From Noviherbaspirillum galbum (GTDB lineage: Bacteria; Pseudomonadota; Gammaproteobacteria; Burkholderiales; Burkholderiaceae_D): DNA of 64,000 bases. The stretch spans positions 186,001 through 250,000 of the forward strand of contig NZ_JAAIVB010000079.1 of NCBI RefSeq assembly GCF_010974945.1. Direction: 5' to 3'. Shown piece by piece: positions 34,169 through 42,871 of the stretch (the first letter of the stretch is position 1; each line of letters starts with the position of its first letter). Made by a program: the position numbers and the translations under genes. The notes under the pieces are model-generated. The model did not search any database. It was given only the letters and a program-made list of their open reading frames with translations, and was not told the origin of the DNA.

Positions 34169-35509
34169 CTACGGATAAAACACATACACGCGGTATCCCG
34201 AGGCCTTCAGCCCGGCCAGCGCCAGCCGCATCTTCACCACCTGCTCGGACCTGGCGGGAAAGCCCTTGCCGGCGTCGGCGCCTGCGGGCAGGTAGTCGGA
34301 TGGCGTGAACACGCGCCGCGCGATCGGTTTCTCGTTCGCATCATTAAGCGTCAGTTCGATGTGCGGCCAGGTCTGCGGCAGGGCCGACTGGTTGCGCAGC
34401 AGGGCGGTCAGGCTCAGCGCGCCGTTTTCGTCGGCGGCCGTCTGCAGCTCGGGCGATTCCAGGGCGACCTGGTCGATCTGCGCCGGCAGGCCGACCCGGC
34501 AGCCGAGCGGCTGGCATGCGGCCGCGAGCAGGGGGCGGGCCTGGGGCCAGCGCGCCGCGATCTGCGCGCGGAAAACGTAGGCCGCCTGCAGCAGCAGGGC
34601 CAGCAGCAGCAGCGGCGTCAGGACCAGCATCAGGATGCGGCCAGCCTTGCCCAGCCTCTGCCTGCGCCGTCCCTGGCGGACGAACGCCGGTTCTTCGTAT
34701 TCGCGGATGTCGGCTTCGTCGAGGGCGTCGTGGTCGGCGGCATCGACCTGCGCTTCCGGATTGCGCCAGGGCTTCGCGCGCAGATCGTCGATGGTCTGTT
34801 CGAGCTGGTCGTCGCCGGAAGCGTTCGAGTCAGGCGTCGCCTCGTCGCTGGCCGGGGGGACGTCGCGCGGGGCTTCCGGCGCCGGTTGCACCTGTGATGG
34901 CACGTCGGGCTCGCCGGCCAGCGCCGGCATCTCGGGTTCGTGCTCACGTTCCTGGGCAGGTTCTTGCGTGCGTTCCGGTGCCGACGGTCCATCGACCAGC
35001 GCCGCATTTTCGACCGCCTGCTCATCCGCGGGCGCGTCGGCGTACGTGCTTTCCGGCGTGGCGGATGAGGCGTCGCCAGCCTCTGCCGGCGGATGCGCAC
35101 TTTCTTCCGCGAGCGCCATGTCTTCGGTGTGCGCGGGAGCTTGCCGGGCCGCGTCGATGGCTTGCGCCGATCCGCGTTGCGCCACGTCCAGCAAGGTCAT
35201 GCGCAGGAGCGGATCGTTGGCAGGGCGCACCGGAGGAGGCGGCTCCGCGAGCGCCGATTCGGCCGGCGCGTGCGAGCGGGTATCAGGGAATTGCGTGCCG
35301 CCTGTCCAGGCGGCGTCGGTTGAGGATACGGCGATCGGCACGGCGGAAGGCAAGACTTGCTCGACCTGTTCCGGGCGCAGGAGATTCTCGATGCCGTTGA
35401 AGATCTGCTTGCAGGCGCCGCACCGGACCAGGCCGGCGCGAAGCTTCAATTGGTCGTGCGCGACCCGGAATGTCGTCTGGCAATGCGGACACTGGGTGGC
35501 GAGCGCCAT
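34169..35509 (-). CDS. Zinc-ribbon and DUF3426 membrane-anchored protein
   Basis: A 446-residue protein of unknown function. The first 37 residues form a MJ0042-type zinc ribbon (CPHCQTTFRVAHDQLKLR, then VRCGACKQIFNG). A long acidic, Ala/Pro/Glu-rich low-complexity region follows (about 60-250), then a single membrane helix (ILMLVLTPLLLLALLLQAAYVF), then a C-terminal DUF3426 domain that should face the periplasm. It starts three bases after prmA's stop, in the conserved accB-accC-prmA-DUF3426 order. Confidence 0.88.
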   Translation of the reverse strand: MALATQCPHCQTTFRVAHDQLKLRAGLVRCGACKQIFNGIENLLRPEQVEQVLPSAVPIAVSSTDAAWTGGTQFPDTRSHAPAESALAEPPPPVRPANDPLLRMTLLDVAQRGSAQAIDAARQAPAHTEDMALAEESAHPPAEAGDASSATPESTYADAPADEQAVENAALVDGPSAPERTQEPAQEREHEPEMPALAGEPDVPSQVQPAPEAPRDVPPASDEATPDSNASGDDQLEQTIDDLRAKPWRNPEAQVDAADHDALDEADIREYEEPAFVRQGRRRQRLGKAGRILMLVLTPLLLLALLLQAAYVFRAQIAARWPQARPLLAAACQPLGCRVGLPAQIDQVALESPELQTAADENGALSLTALLRNQSALPQTWPHIELTLNDANEKPIARRVFTPSDYLPAGADAGKGFPARSEQVVKMRLALAGLKASGYRVYVFYP

Positions 35510-35512
35510 GGG

Positions 35513-36436
35513 TCAGCCCGTCGCGCCAGGCTGCTGCCGCGCCTGTCCGGCGATGCAGACCCAGCCTTCGTGCCGAGCCCAGACCTGCATGTCGATGAAG
35601 GGCGCATAGGCGGCGATGACTTCGTCGGCCTGGCGCTCGAGGATGCCGGACAGTACCAGCGCGCCGCCGGGCGAGACGCGCGACGCCAGCATCGGCGCCA
35701 TCAGCTTCAGCGGACTGGACAGGATGTTGGCCACCACCAGGTCGAAGCGGTCGTCGGGATGGGCGTCGCCGAATGCCTCGGGCAGGAAGTAGGCGATCTC
35801 GCAGCGGTTGCGCTCACCGTTGTAGCGCGCGGATTCGATGGCTTGCGGGTCGATGTCCACGCCCGCCACCGCGTCCGCGCCGAGCTTGCTGGCGACCATC
35901 GCCAGGATGCCCGAGCCGCAGCCGTAGTCGAGCACCGTCTTGCCGGCGGGCGGATGCGACTCCAGCCATTCCATGCAGAGTCGGGTGGTGGGATGGCTGC
36001 CGGTGCCGAAGGCAAGGCCCGGGTCGAGTTCGAGGATGAGGGCGTCGGGATCCGGCGCGTCATGCCAGCTCGGCACCACCCAGATGTTCTTGCCGATGTG
36101 GATGGGCTCGAATTGCGACTGGGTCAGGCGCACCCAGTCTTGCTCGGCGACGGCGCGCAGGCTGAACGTGGGTGTGGCGATGCCGCAGGCTTGCGCCGCT
36201 TCGCCCACCAGAGCGGCATGGTCGGCGCCGGTGTCGGCCAGCGCGATCACGCGGCTGTGGTCCCACGCCGCTTCGGTCGGTTCCATTCCGGGCTCGCCGA
36301 ACAGCGGGCGCTCGGCGTCGGTGCCTTCATCGGCGTCTTCCACGGAAACGGACAGGGCGCCCGCTTCCATCAGGGCGTCGGACAAGGCTTCCGCCTGTTC
36401 GCGCGCGACTTCGATAACGATTTCAGTCCAGCTCAT
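35513..36436 (-). CDS. prmA: Ribosomal protein L11 methyltransferase
   Basis: SAM-dependent enzyme that trimethylates ribosomal protein L11. From the ATG at 36436 it is 307 residues, beginning [20 protein letters not shown] (the L11-binding N-terminal domain). The SAM-binding motif I is [13 protein letters not shown], preceded by the family signature [30 protein letters not shown] resembles the catalytic N-(L/I)-L motif. An 18-codon upstream extension is non-homologous. It lies 100 bases after accC on the same strand. Confidence 0.95.
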   Translation of the reverse strand: MSWTEIVIEVAREQAEALSDALMEAGALSVSVEDADEGTDAERPLFGEPGMEPTEAAWDHSRVIALADTGADHAALVGEAAQACGIATPTFSLRAVAEQDWVRLTQSQFEPIHIGKNIWVVPSWHDAPDPDALILELDPGLAFGTGSHPTTRLCMEWLESHPPAGKTVLDYGCGSGILAMVASKLGADAVAGVDIDPQAIESARYNGERNRCEIAYFLPEAFGDAHPDDRFDLVVANILSSPLKLMAPMLASRVSPGGALVLSGILERQADEVIAAYAPFIDMQVWARHEGWVCIAGQARQQPGATG

Positions 36437-36536
36437 GATTAGGTGCTTGGTCGGTGGCAGCGTGCTGACGCCCTGCTGCGCCGGATGCATTCCGGCGCAG
36501 CAGGGAAACGTGCCTATTGTACTTGGCCCGACCGGC

Positions 36537-37907
36537 TTACTTGGCCGATTTCTTGGCCATGTCCGGCATGGCGGCCAGCTTATGCTCGAGATAATGGATG
36601 TTGGTGCCGCCTTCGATGAAGCGGGCGTCGACCATCAGCTCCCGGTGCAGGGGAATGTTGGTCTGGATGCCTTCGACCACCATTTCCGACAGGGCAATCT
36701 GCATGCGGCGGATCGCCTGCTCGCGCGTGGCGCCGTAGGCAATGACCTTGCCGACCATGGAGTCGTAGGTCGGCGGCACGAAGTAGCCGGCGTAGGCGTG
36801 CGAGTCCACGCGGATCCCGGGGCCGCCGGGCGGATGCCATGACACGATGCGGCCGGGGGAGGGCGTGAACTTGAACGGGTCTTCCGCGTTGATGCGGCAC
36901 TCGATGGCGTGGCCCGCGAGTTCGATGTCGCGCTGGCGGAAGCGCAGCTTTTCGCCGGCCGCCACGCGGATCTGTTCCTGCACGAGGTCGACGCCGGTGA
37001 TCATCTCGGTCACCGGATGCTCGACCTGGATGCGGGTGTTCATCTCGATGAAGTAAAACTCGCCGTTTTCATACAGAAACTCGAAGGTGCCCGCGCCGCG
37101 GTAGCCGATCTTGCGGCAGGCTTCGGCGCAGCGGTCGCCGATGCGCTCGATCAGCTTGCGCGGGATGCCGGGCGCCGGCGCCTCTTCGATGACCTTCTGG
37201 TGGCGGCGCTGCATGGAGCAGTCGCGTTCGCCCAGCCAGACGGCGTTCTTGAATTCGTCGGCGAGGACCTGGATCTCCACGTGCCGCGGATTTTCCAGGA
37301 ACTTCTCCATGTAGACCTCGGGATTGCCGAAGGCTGCACCGGCTTCCGACTTTGTCATGGTCACGGCGTTGAGCAGGGCCGCTTCGGTATGCACCACGCG
37401 CATGCCGCGTCCGCCGCCGCCGCCGGCCGCCTTGATGATGACCGGGTAGCCGATCTTGCGCGCGATGCGCACGATTTCCTTGGGGTCGTCGGGAAGGGCG
37501 CCTTCGGAGCCGGGAACGCAGGGCACGCCGGCCTTGATCATGGCGTGCTTGGCCGAGACCTTGTCGCCCATCAGGCGGATCGATTCGGGGCGCGGGCCGA
37601 TGAAGACGAAGCCAGACTTCTCGACGCGCTCGGCGAAGTCGGCGTTCTCGGACAGGAAGCCATAGCCCGGGTGGATCGCTTCGGCGTCCGTCACTTCGGC
37701 GGCGCTGATGATCGCCGGCATGTTCAGGTAGCTCTGCGAGGAGGGGGCCGGTCCGATGCAGACGGATTCGTCGGCCAGCTTCACGTACTTGGCCTCGCGG
37801 TCGGCCTCGGAGTGCACGACCACGGTCTTGATGCCCATTTCGCGGCAGGCGCGCTGGATGCGCAGCGCGATTTCGCCGCGATTGGCGATGAGGATTTTCT
37901 CGAACAT
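36537..37907 (-). CDS. accC: Acetyl-CoA carboxylase, biotin carboxylase subunit
   Basis: Carboxylates biotin on AccB with ATP and bicarbonate, the first half-reaction of malonyl-CoA synthesis. From the ATG at 37907 it is 456 residues and begins [20 protein letters not shown]. The ATP-grasp glycine-rich loop [13 protein letters not shown] and the active-site segments [15 protein letters not shown] and [16 protein letters not shown] are present. The frame extends 17 codons upstream without homology. It is downstream of accB and upstream of prmA; accA and accD are not in the window. Confidence 0.97.
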   Translation of the reverse strand: MFEKILIANRGEIALRIQRACREMGIKTVVVHSEADREAKYVKLADESVCIGPAPSSQSYLNMPAIISAAEVTDAEAIHPGYGFLSENADFAERVEKSGFVFIGPRPESIRLMGDKVSAKHAMIKAGVPCVPGSEGALPDDPKEIVRIARKIGYPVIIKAAGGGGGRGMRVVHTEAALLNAVTMTKSEAGAAFGNPEVYMEKFLENPRHVEIQVLADEFKNAVWLGERDCSMQRRHQKVIEEAPAPGIPRKLIERIGDRCAEACRKIGYRGAGTFEFLYENGEFYFIEMNTRIQVEHPVTEMITGVDLVQEQIRVAAGEKLRFRQRDIELAGHAIECRINAEDPFKFTPSPGRIVSWHPPGGPGIRVDSHAYAGYFVPPTYDSMVGKVIAYGATREQAIRRMQIALSEMVVEGIQTNIPLHRELMVDARFIEGGTNIHYLEHKLAAMPDMAKKSAK

Positions 37908-37994
37908 AGTTGTCGGTTGTGTGATGCGGTTAGGCGTGACTGGGCGGATGGTAGACATCGTGGCAGCCGGCGGAGCCTGGCTGCGGGTGCGCCC

Positions 37995-38456
37995 TTAACC
38001 GATCACGAACAGCGGCTGGCCGAACTCGACCGGCTGGCCGTTCTCGACGAGGATCTGCTTGATCACGCCGGAAACGTCGGCATCGATTTCATTGAGCAGC
38101 TTCATCGCCTCGATGATGCACAGCGTGTCGCCTTCCTTGACGGTGGAGCCGACTTCGACGAAGGGAGGATTGCCCGGCGAGGACGCGCGGTAGAAGGTGC
38201 CGACCATGGGCGACTTGACGACATTGCCTTCCGGCTCGGCGGGCACGGCGGGTGCGGCGGGGGAAGCCGCCTGCTGCGCCTGGGCCGGCGCGGCCATCTG
38301 CTGCGGCATCGATTGCGGCATCATGACCACGTGGTTCTGCGGCGCGCCGGAGGACTTGACGATACGGACCTTGCTTTCGCCTTCGGTCACTTCCAGTTCG
38401 GCGATGTCTGATTCAGCCACGAGGTCGATCAGCGTTTTCAGTTTTCTGAGGTCCAT
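37995..38456 (-). CDS. accB: Acetyl-CoA carboxylase, biotin carboxyl carrier protein
   Basis: Carries biotin, and the carboxyl group, between AccC and the AccAD transferase. The ATG at 38456 starts [20 protein letters not shown]; 153 residues is the usual length. A Pro/Ala/Gln/Met linker (about residues 45-75) leads to the biotinyl domain with the signature [11 protein letters not shown], the biotinylated lysine being K119. It lies between aroQ and accC on the same strand, the conserved order in beta- and gammaproteobacteria. Confidence 0.97.
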   Translation of the reverse strand: MDLRKLKTLIDLVAESDIAELEVTEGESKVRIVKSSGAPQNHVVMMPQSMPQQMAAPAQAQQAASPAAPAVPAEPEGNVVKSPMVGTFYRASSPGNPPFVEVGSTVKEGDTLCIIEAMKLLNEIDADVSGVIKQILVENGQPVEFGQPLFVIG

Positions 38457-38533
38457 GGAAATCCTTAGATTATTATTCGATCCAGTATTGAAATCGCTAG
38501 AATTATATGCGTTTCGCAATAAATTGAAGGAAT

Positions 38534-38971
38534 TTAAAGCTTTTTGAGCGCAAAGGCGAGCGCGGCGCCATACCCCTCGGTCCCCAGGCCGCAGATCACG
38601 CCCACGGCGATGCCGGAAAGGAAGGAATGGTGTCGGAAGGCTTCGCGCTGATGCACGTTGGAGATGTGCACCTCGACGAACGGAATGGCCACGCCAGCCA
38701 GCGCGTCGCGCAGCGCCACGCTGGTATGCGTCAGGCCGCCCGGATTGACCACGATGGCCTCCACTCCCTCCTGGCGTGCCTGATGGATGCGGTCGATGAT
38801 CGCTCCCTCGTGGTTGCTCTGGAAGCAGGCAAGGCTGCCGCCCGCTTCCGCCACCTGGGCGATGGCGGCCTGCTCCACTTCACCGAGGGTGGTCGCGCCA
38901 TAGACCTGCGGCTCGCGGGTTCCCAGCAGGTTCAGGTTCGGGCCATTGATCAGGAGAAGTTTTTTTGCCAT
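38534..38971 (-). CDS. aroQ: 3-dehydroquinate dehydratase, type II
   Basis: Third step of the shikimate pathway, dehydrating 3-dehydroquinate. The 145-residue protein has the type II hallmarks: [20 protein letters not shown] with the catalytic Tyr, [16 protein letters not shown], and [18 protein letters not shown]. It is the first gene of the aroQ-accB-accC-prmA cluster, 77 bases ahead of accB. aroE, the next enzyme of the pathway, occurs separately at 46053. Confidence 0.97.
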   Translation of the reverse strand: MAKKLLLINGPNLNLLGTREPQVYGATTLGEVEQAAIAQVAEAGGSLACFQSNHEGAIIDRIHQARQEGVEAIVVNPGGLTHTSVALRDALAGVAIPFVEVHISNVHQREAFRHHSFLSGIAVGVICGLGTEGYGAALAFALKKL

Positions 38972-39064
38972 GGAGTTATGACTCCGTTTGACGAGGTTGG
39001 CGGCATTTTGCCGTCAAATGATGCTGACTGGCAAGGGAAATGATGTCAGTCGTTCAGCGCGGCA

Positions 39065-39589
39065 TCAGCGTCTTGCCAGTTCGGCACGCAATTCTGTCAT
39101 CTTTAGCCGCCCGAGAAAAGTCTTTCGGATGCTGCCATCTTCCCGTATCAGGACGGTAAACGGCAGGCCGCCGGCCTGGTTGCCGAGCTGCCTCGACAAT
39201 TCGCTGGCTTCCATGCCACCGATGTAGAGCGGATAGGAAATTTGATACTTGGCGGCAAAATCGCGGATGTTGCTTGGAGAATCGATGCCGATTCCAATGA
39301 TCTGTGCCTGCGTGCCGGCAAGTTCCTTTTGCAGGGCTGACAACTCAGGCATTTCTTCCACGCAGGGCGCGCACCAGGTCGCCCAGAAATTGACCACCAG
39401 CGGCTTGCCTTTCCATTGCGACAATTTCTGGGGCGTGCCGCCGGCGTCGGTCAGGCTTTGCGCATAAAGCCGCTCGACCGCGTTCGGCTTGGCGGATTGC
39501 GCCTGGTTGCGCTGGTTGCCCACCGCGACGCCGATGACCGCGAACAGGGCGGCGACGGCAATGAAGAGGCCGATTGTCTTTTTATTCAT
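39065..39589 (-). CDS. TlpA-like membrane-anchored thioredoxin
   Basis: Periplasmic thiol-disulfide oxidoreductase of the TlpA/ResA group, probably supplying reductant to envelope proteins such as apocytochromes. The 174-residue protein has an N-terminal membrane anchor (IGLFIAVAALFAVIGVAVG), then a thioredoxin fold with the active site WATWCAPCVEEMP and the cis-Pro region (GLPFTVLI). Its start overlaps the end of the upstream hypothetical gene by eight bases, so they are coupled. It lies about 90 bases ahead of aroQ. Confidence 0.92.
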   Translation of the reverse strand: MNKKTIGLFIAVAALFAVIGVAVGNQRNQAQSAKPNAVERLYAQSLTDAGGTPQKLSQWKGKPLVVNFWATWCAPCVEEMPELSALQKELAGTQAQIIGIGIDSPSNIRDFAAKYQISYPLYIGGMEASELSRQLGNQAGGLPFTVLIREDGSIRKTFLGRLKMTELRAELARR

Positions 39590-40187
39590 TGGTTTCGCTT
39601 TCCATGATCAGCTTGCGCAAGGCATCGGCATCCGCCCGCATCAGCCTGCCATCCTGCTGCCGGCCGCCACGCACGTCGCCGGCTTCGTACAGCGCGAGGT
39701 GGATGCCCTCGTTCTGCCACATGAAGCTCAGGGTTTCGACCGGCTCTCCCCTGTTGCTGAAGTGGGCGGTTTCCGACACGTCGAAATCCACGTTCTTGTT
39801 CAGCAGGAAGATTTCCACGTCCTTCGCGCTGTCCACGAACAACTGCAGGTGGACGTCGGAATGCTCGCCCGCCGTCCCGTTGAGCACGGCGCCGGTGATC
39901 CACGGGGAAAACCGGTCGAGTTCCTCCATCATCCGCAGCGCGACCTTTCTCAAATGCAAAAGCCTGGCCGGCTGGGTATCACCGAAAAACAGTTCGTTGT
40001 ACTGCCTCACCTCCTCTTCGATCTGTTCATTGTCCGGCATGTATTCGCCGCGCACCCTGGTATTGCCGAGGATCTGTTTCGCTGCCTTGCGCTTGGCCGT
40101 GCCGTAGTCCGCGCCGTCCTCGGCGATCAGCCGGGCCGCCGCCGCCGCGATTTCCGCGCGCAGCATTTCTAGGTTCGAATTGCTCAT
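39582..40187 (-). CDS. Conserved hypothetical protein, nucleotidyltransferase-like
   Basis: A 201-residue soluble protein of unknown function. Residues about 100-130 read GAVLNGTAGEHSDVHLQLF, which resembles the G-(S/T)-x-x-x-x-S-D-h-D-h core of nucleotidyltransferase folds, though the second acidic residue is replaced by His. The N-terminal half is helical. Relatives in Burkholderiales are often misnamed UDP-N-acetylmuramate-alanine ligase, probably because mpl is divergent from it as here; nothing in the sequence supports a ligase. It overlaps tlpA by eight bases. Confidence 0.75.
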   Translation of the reverse strand: MSNSNLEMLRAEIAAAAARLIAEDGADYGTAKRKAAKQILGNTRVRGEYMPDNEQIEEEVRQYNELFFGDTQPARLLHLRKVALRMMEELDRFSPWITGAVLNGTAGEHSDVHLQLFVDSAKDVEIFLLNKNVDFDVSETAHFSNRGEPVETLSFMWQNEGIHLALYEAGDVRGGRQQDGRLMRADADALRKLIMESETNE

Positions 40188-40317
40188 GACCGGAATGATA
40201 CTCCGTACGGTTTACCCGCGAGCGTCGGGTAGAATGGCGGATTCCCCAAAACGCTTCGGAACGGTTCTTGGACCTTTCCGCCGGCGGTTCGGTCAGATTA
40301 TTTTTTTACACTCCGAC

Positions 40318-41694
40318 ATGCATATCCATATCCTCGGCATCTGCGGCACCTTCATGGGCGGCCTCGCCGTGCTGGCCAAGGAAGCCGGGCACAAGGTGAC
40401 CGGCTGCGACGCCAACGTCTATCCGCCGATGAGCACCCAGTTGCAGGCTCAGGGCATCGAGCTGATCGAAGGCTTCGGCCCCGAGCAGATCAGCCTCCAG
40501 CCAGATCTTTACGTCATCGGCAACGTCGTGTCGCGCGGCAATCCCCTGATGGAAGAAATCCTCAACCGCGGCCTGCCTTATACCTCCGGGCCGCAATGGA
40601 TAGGGGAGCATATCCTGCGCAGCCGCTGGGTGCTGGCGGTCGCCGGCACGCATGGCAAGACCACCACGACCTCCATGCTGGCCTGGATCCTCGAAGACGC
40701 CGGCTACCATCCCGGCTTCCTCATCGGCGGCGTGCCGATGAACTTCGGCATTTCCGCGCGCCTGTCCGGCAAGGAAGCCGGTTCCGGTTTCTTCGTCATC
40801 GAAGCCGACGAATACGACACCGCCTTCTTCGACAAGCGCAGCAAGTTCGTGCACTACCACGCGAAGACGGCCATCCTCAACAACCTCGAATACGACCACG
40901 CCGACATCTTCCCCGACCTCGGCGCCATCGAAACCCAGTTCCACCATCTCGTGCGCACCGTGCCCGGCGTCGGCCGGGTGATCGCCAACGGCCGCGAGGA
41001 ATCGCTCGGGCGCGTGATCGCCCGCGGCTGCTGGAGCGAGCAGGAATGGTTCGGCACGGACGACGGCAAGGGCTGGTCGCTGCAAACGCATGACGACGGT
41101 AGCTTCGACGTCGCGTTCAACGGCGAGGCCCAAGGCACGGTGTCCTGGGCGCTGACCGGCGAGCACAACCGCATGAACGCGGTCGCCGCCATCGCCGCCG
41201 CCCGCCACGTCGGCGTGCCGCCGGCCCAGGCGATCGCCTCGCTGGCCCGGTTCGAGAACGTCAAGCGGCGCATGGAAGTGCGCGGCACGGTCAAGGGCAT
41301 CACCGTCTACGACGACTTCGCCCACCATCCGACCGCCATTTCCACCACGGTCGCCGGCCTGCGCCGGAAGATCGGCGGCGAGCGCATCCTCGCGGTGCTC
41401 GAACCGCGTTCCAACACCATGAAGCTCGGCACCATGAAAAGCGCCTTGCCCGCCAGCCTGACAGATGCCGACCTGGTGTTCGGCTATGGCGCCCGGACCG
41501 GCAAGGACGCCCTCGGCTGGAACCTCGGCGAGGCACTCGCGCCGCTCGGCGACCGCGCCACGGCGCATGACGACCTCGACGCCCTGGTCAAGTCCATCGT
41601 GGCCGCCGCGCGTCCCGGCGACCATGTGCTGGTGATGAGCAACGGCGGCTTCGGCGGCGTGCACCAGAAAATCCTGGACGCCCTGGCTTCATGA
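40318..41694 (+). CDS. mpl: UDP-N-acetylmuramate:L-alanyl-gamma-D-glutamyl-meso-diaminopimelate ligase
   Basis: Peptidoglycan recycling enzyme that ligates the recovered tripeptide to UDP-MurNAc. The ATG at 40318 begins MHIHILGICGTFMGGLAVLA. The Mur-ligase ATP site AVAGTHGKTTTTSMLAWIL, the EADEYDTAFFDKRSKF segment and the DDFAHHPTAI motif are present. At 458 residues it is standard Mpl. AmpD, the preceding recycling step's amidase, is in the same window. It heads a four-gene chain (mpl-yqiA-ubiC-RNB) with 4-base overlaps throughout. Confidence 0.96.
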   Translation: MHIHILGICGTFMGGLAVLAKEAGHKVTGCDANVYPPMSTQLQAQGIELIEGFGPEQISLQPDLYVIGNVVSRGNPLMEEILNRGLPYTSGPQWIGEHILRSRWVLAVAGTHGKTTTTSMLAWILEDAGYHPGFLIGGVPMNFGISARLSGKEAGSGFFVIEADEYDTAFFDKRSKFVHYHAKTAILNNLEYDHADIFPDLGAIETQFHHLVRTVPGVGRVIANGREESLGRVIARGCWSEQEWFGTDDGKGWSLQTHDDGSFDVAFNGEAQGTVSWALTGEHNRMNAVAAIAAARHVGVPPAQAIASLARFENVKRRMEVRGTVKGITVYDDFAHHPTAISTTVAGLRRKIGGERILAVLEPRSNTMKLGTMKSALPASLTDADLVFGYGARTGKDALGWNLGEALAPLGDRATAHDDLDALVKSIVAAARPGDHVLVMSNGGFGGVHQKILDALAS

Positions 41695-42284
41695 TCCTGT
41701 ACCTGCACGGCTTCCGTTCCTCGCCGCTGTCCTTCAAGGCGCGCCTGCTGGGCGAACGCATGCGTGCGCTCGGCCTGGCGGACCGCTATGCCTGTCCGCA
41801 GCTGCCGGCATCGCCGCGCGACGCCATCGCAATGGCCGAGTCGCTGATGGCCCCCCATGGCCAGGACGCCTGCCTAATCGGGTCCTCGCTCGGCGGCTAC
41901 TACGCCACCTGGCTGGCCGAACGGCATGGCTGCAAGGCGGCGCTGCTGAATCCGGCGATCAAGCCGCCGCGCGACCTGGAACGCTACGTCGGCGTGACCA
42001 CCGCCTATCATTCCAGCGAGCGCTTCGAATTCAAGCGCGAATACATCGGCGAACTCGAGGCCCTGGCGGTGGAGCGCATCAGCCGCCCGGAACGGTATTT
42101 CCTGCTGGCCGCCACCGGCGACGAAGTACTCGACTGGCGCGAAATGCAGGCGCATTACCCCGGCGCGCGCCAGCACATCATCCAGGGCAGCGACCACGGC
42201 ATCTCGGAGTTCGCCGATTACGCCGACGAGGTGCTGGCCTTCTGCGGCATCGGGCGGCCCGGCGCCGCGGAGTCCGGGCGGTGA
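41691..42284 (+). CDS. YqiA/YcfP-type alpha/beta-hydrolase esterase
   Basis: Small cytoplasmic esterase-like hydrolase of 197 residues. The N-terminal LYLHGFRSSPLSFKA is the UPF0227/YqiA signature, GSSLGGYYATWLAE is the nucleophile elbow (Ser), and the catalytic Asp and His appear in ATGDEVLDW and GSDHGISEF. The natural substrate is unknown; E. coli YqiA shows short-chain acyl esterase activity. The ATG overlaps the mpl stop (ATGA), and its own stop overlaps the GTG of ubiC. Confidence 0.9.
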   Translation: MILYLHGFRSSPLSFKARLLGERMRALGLADRYACPQLPASPRDAIAMAESLMAPHGQDACLIGSSLGGYYATWLAERHGCKAALLNPAIKPPRDLERYVGVTTAYHSSERFEFKREYIGELEALAVERISRPERYFLLAATGDEVLDWREMQAHYPGARQHIIQGSDHGISEFADYADEVLAFCGIGRPGAAESGR

Positions 42285-42871
42285 GCCGGCGCGGCATCAC
42301 GCGTGCGCGCTGGGTCGCGCATGTCAATGGCGTGAGTCCGCCGCGCGACCTGCGCGGCTGGCTCACCGATACCGTTTCGCTCACCCTCAAGCTGAGCGCG
42401 AGCGGCAACCAGTTCCGCGTCCGCCGGCTGCGCCAGGCGGTCAGGCCCTGTCTCGGCGACGAGCATCACGCCATCGGCTTGCCGAAGCCGGGCAAGGTCC
42501 AGGAAAGGGAAGTGGTCCTGCATTGCGACGGCTTGCCGGTGGTCTATGCGCATACCGTCGTGCCGCTCGGCGCGACCGCATCCGACTGGCCGTTCTTCGC
42601 CACGCTCGGGGAGCGTTCGCTGGGCACGACGCTGTTCGGCGATCCGCGCGTGACGCGGGGCGAACTGCGGTATGCGCGCCTGCATGACGCCCATCCGCTG
42701 GCGCGCCGCACCGGCGCGGCCCTCGGCGACATGGTCGACGGTCCGCTGTTCGCGCGCCGCTGCCTGTACCGGCGCGGGCAGGGCGTGCTGCTGGTGACCG
42801 AGGTTTTCCTGCCGGCCATCCGCGAACTGCGCGCGGGCAAACAACATCAAGCGAATCAAGGCAATCGATGA
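42281..42871 (+). CDS. ubiC: Chorismate pyruvate-lyase
   Basis: Converts chorismate to 4-hydroxybenzoate and pyruvate, the first committed step of ubiquinone ring synthesis. The 196-residue protein starts at GTG 42281, overlapping the upstream stop. Family segments include GWLTDTVSLTLKL, REVVLHCDGLPVVYAHTVVP and the C-terminal LLVTEVFLP with the conserved Glu. Usually ubiC is next to ubiA; here it is in a recycling/RNase operon, while ispB (side chain) is elsewhere in the window. Confidence 0.88.
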   Translation: MSRRGITRARWVAHVNGVSPPRDLRGWLTDTVSLTLKLSASGNQFRVRRLRQAVRPCLGDEHHAIGLPKPGKVQEREVVLHCDGLPVVYAHTVVPLGATASDWPFFATLGERSLGTTLFGDPRVTRGELRYARLHDAHPLARRTGAALGDMVDGPLFARRCLYRRGQGVLLVTEVFLPAIRELRAGKQHQANQGNR

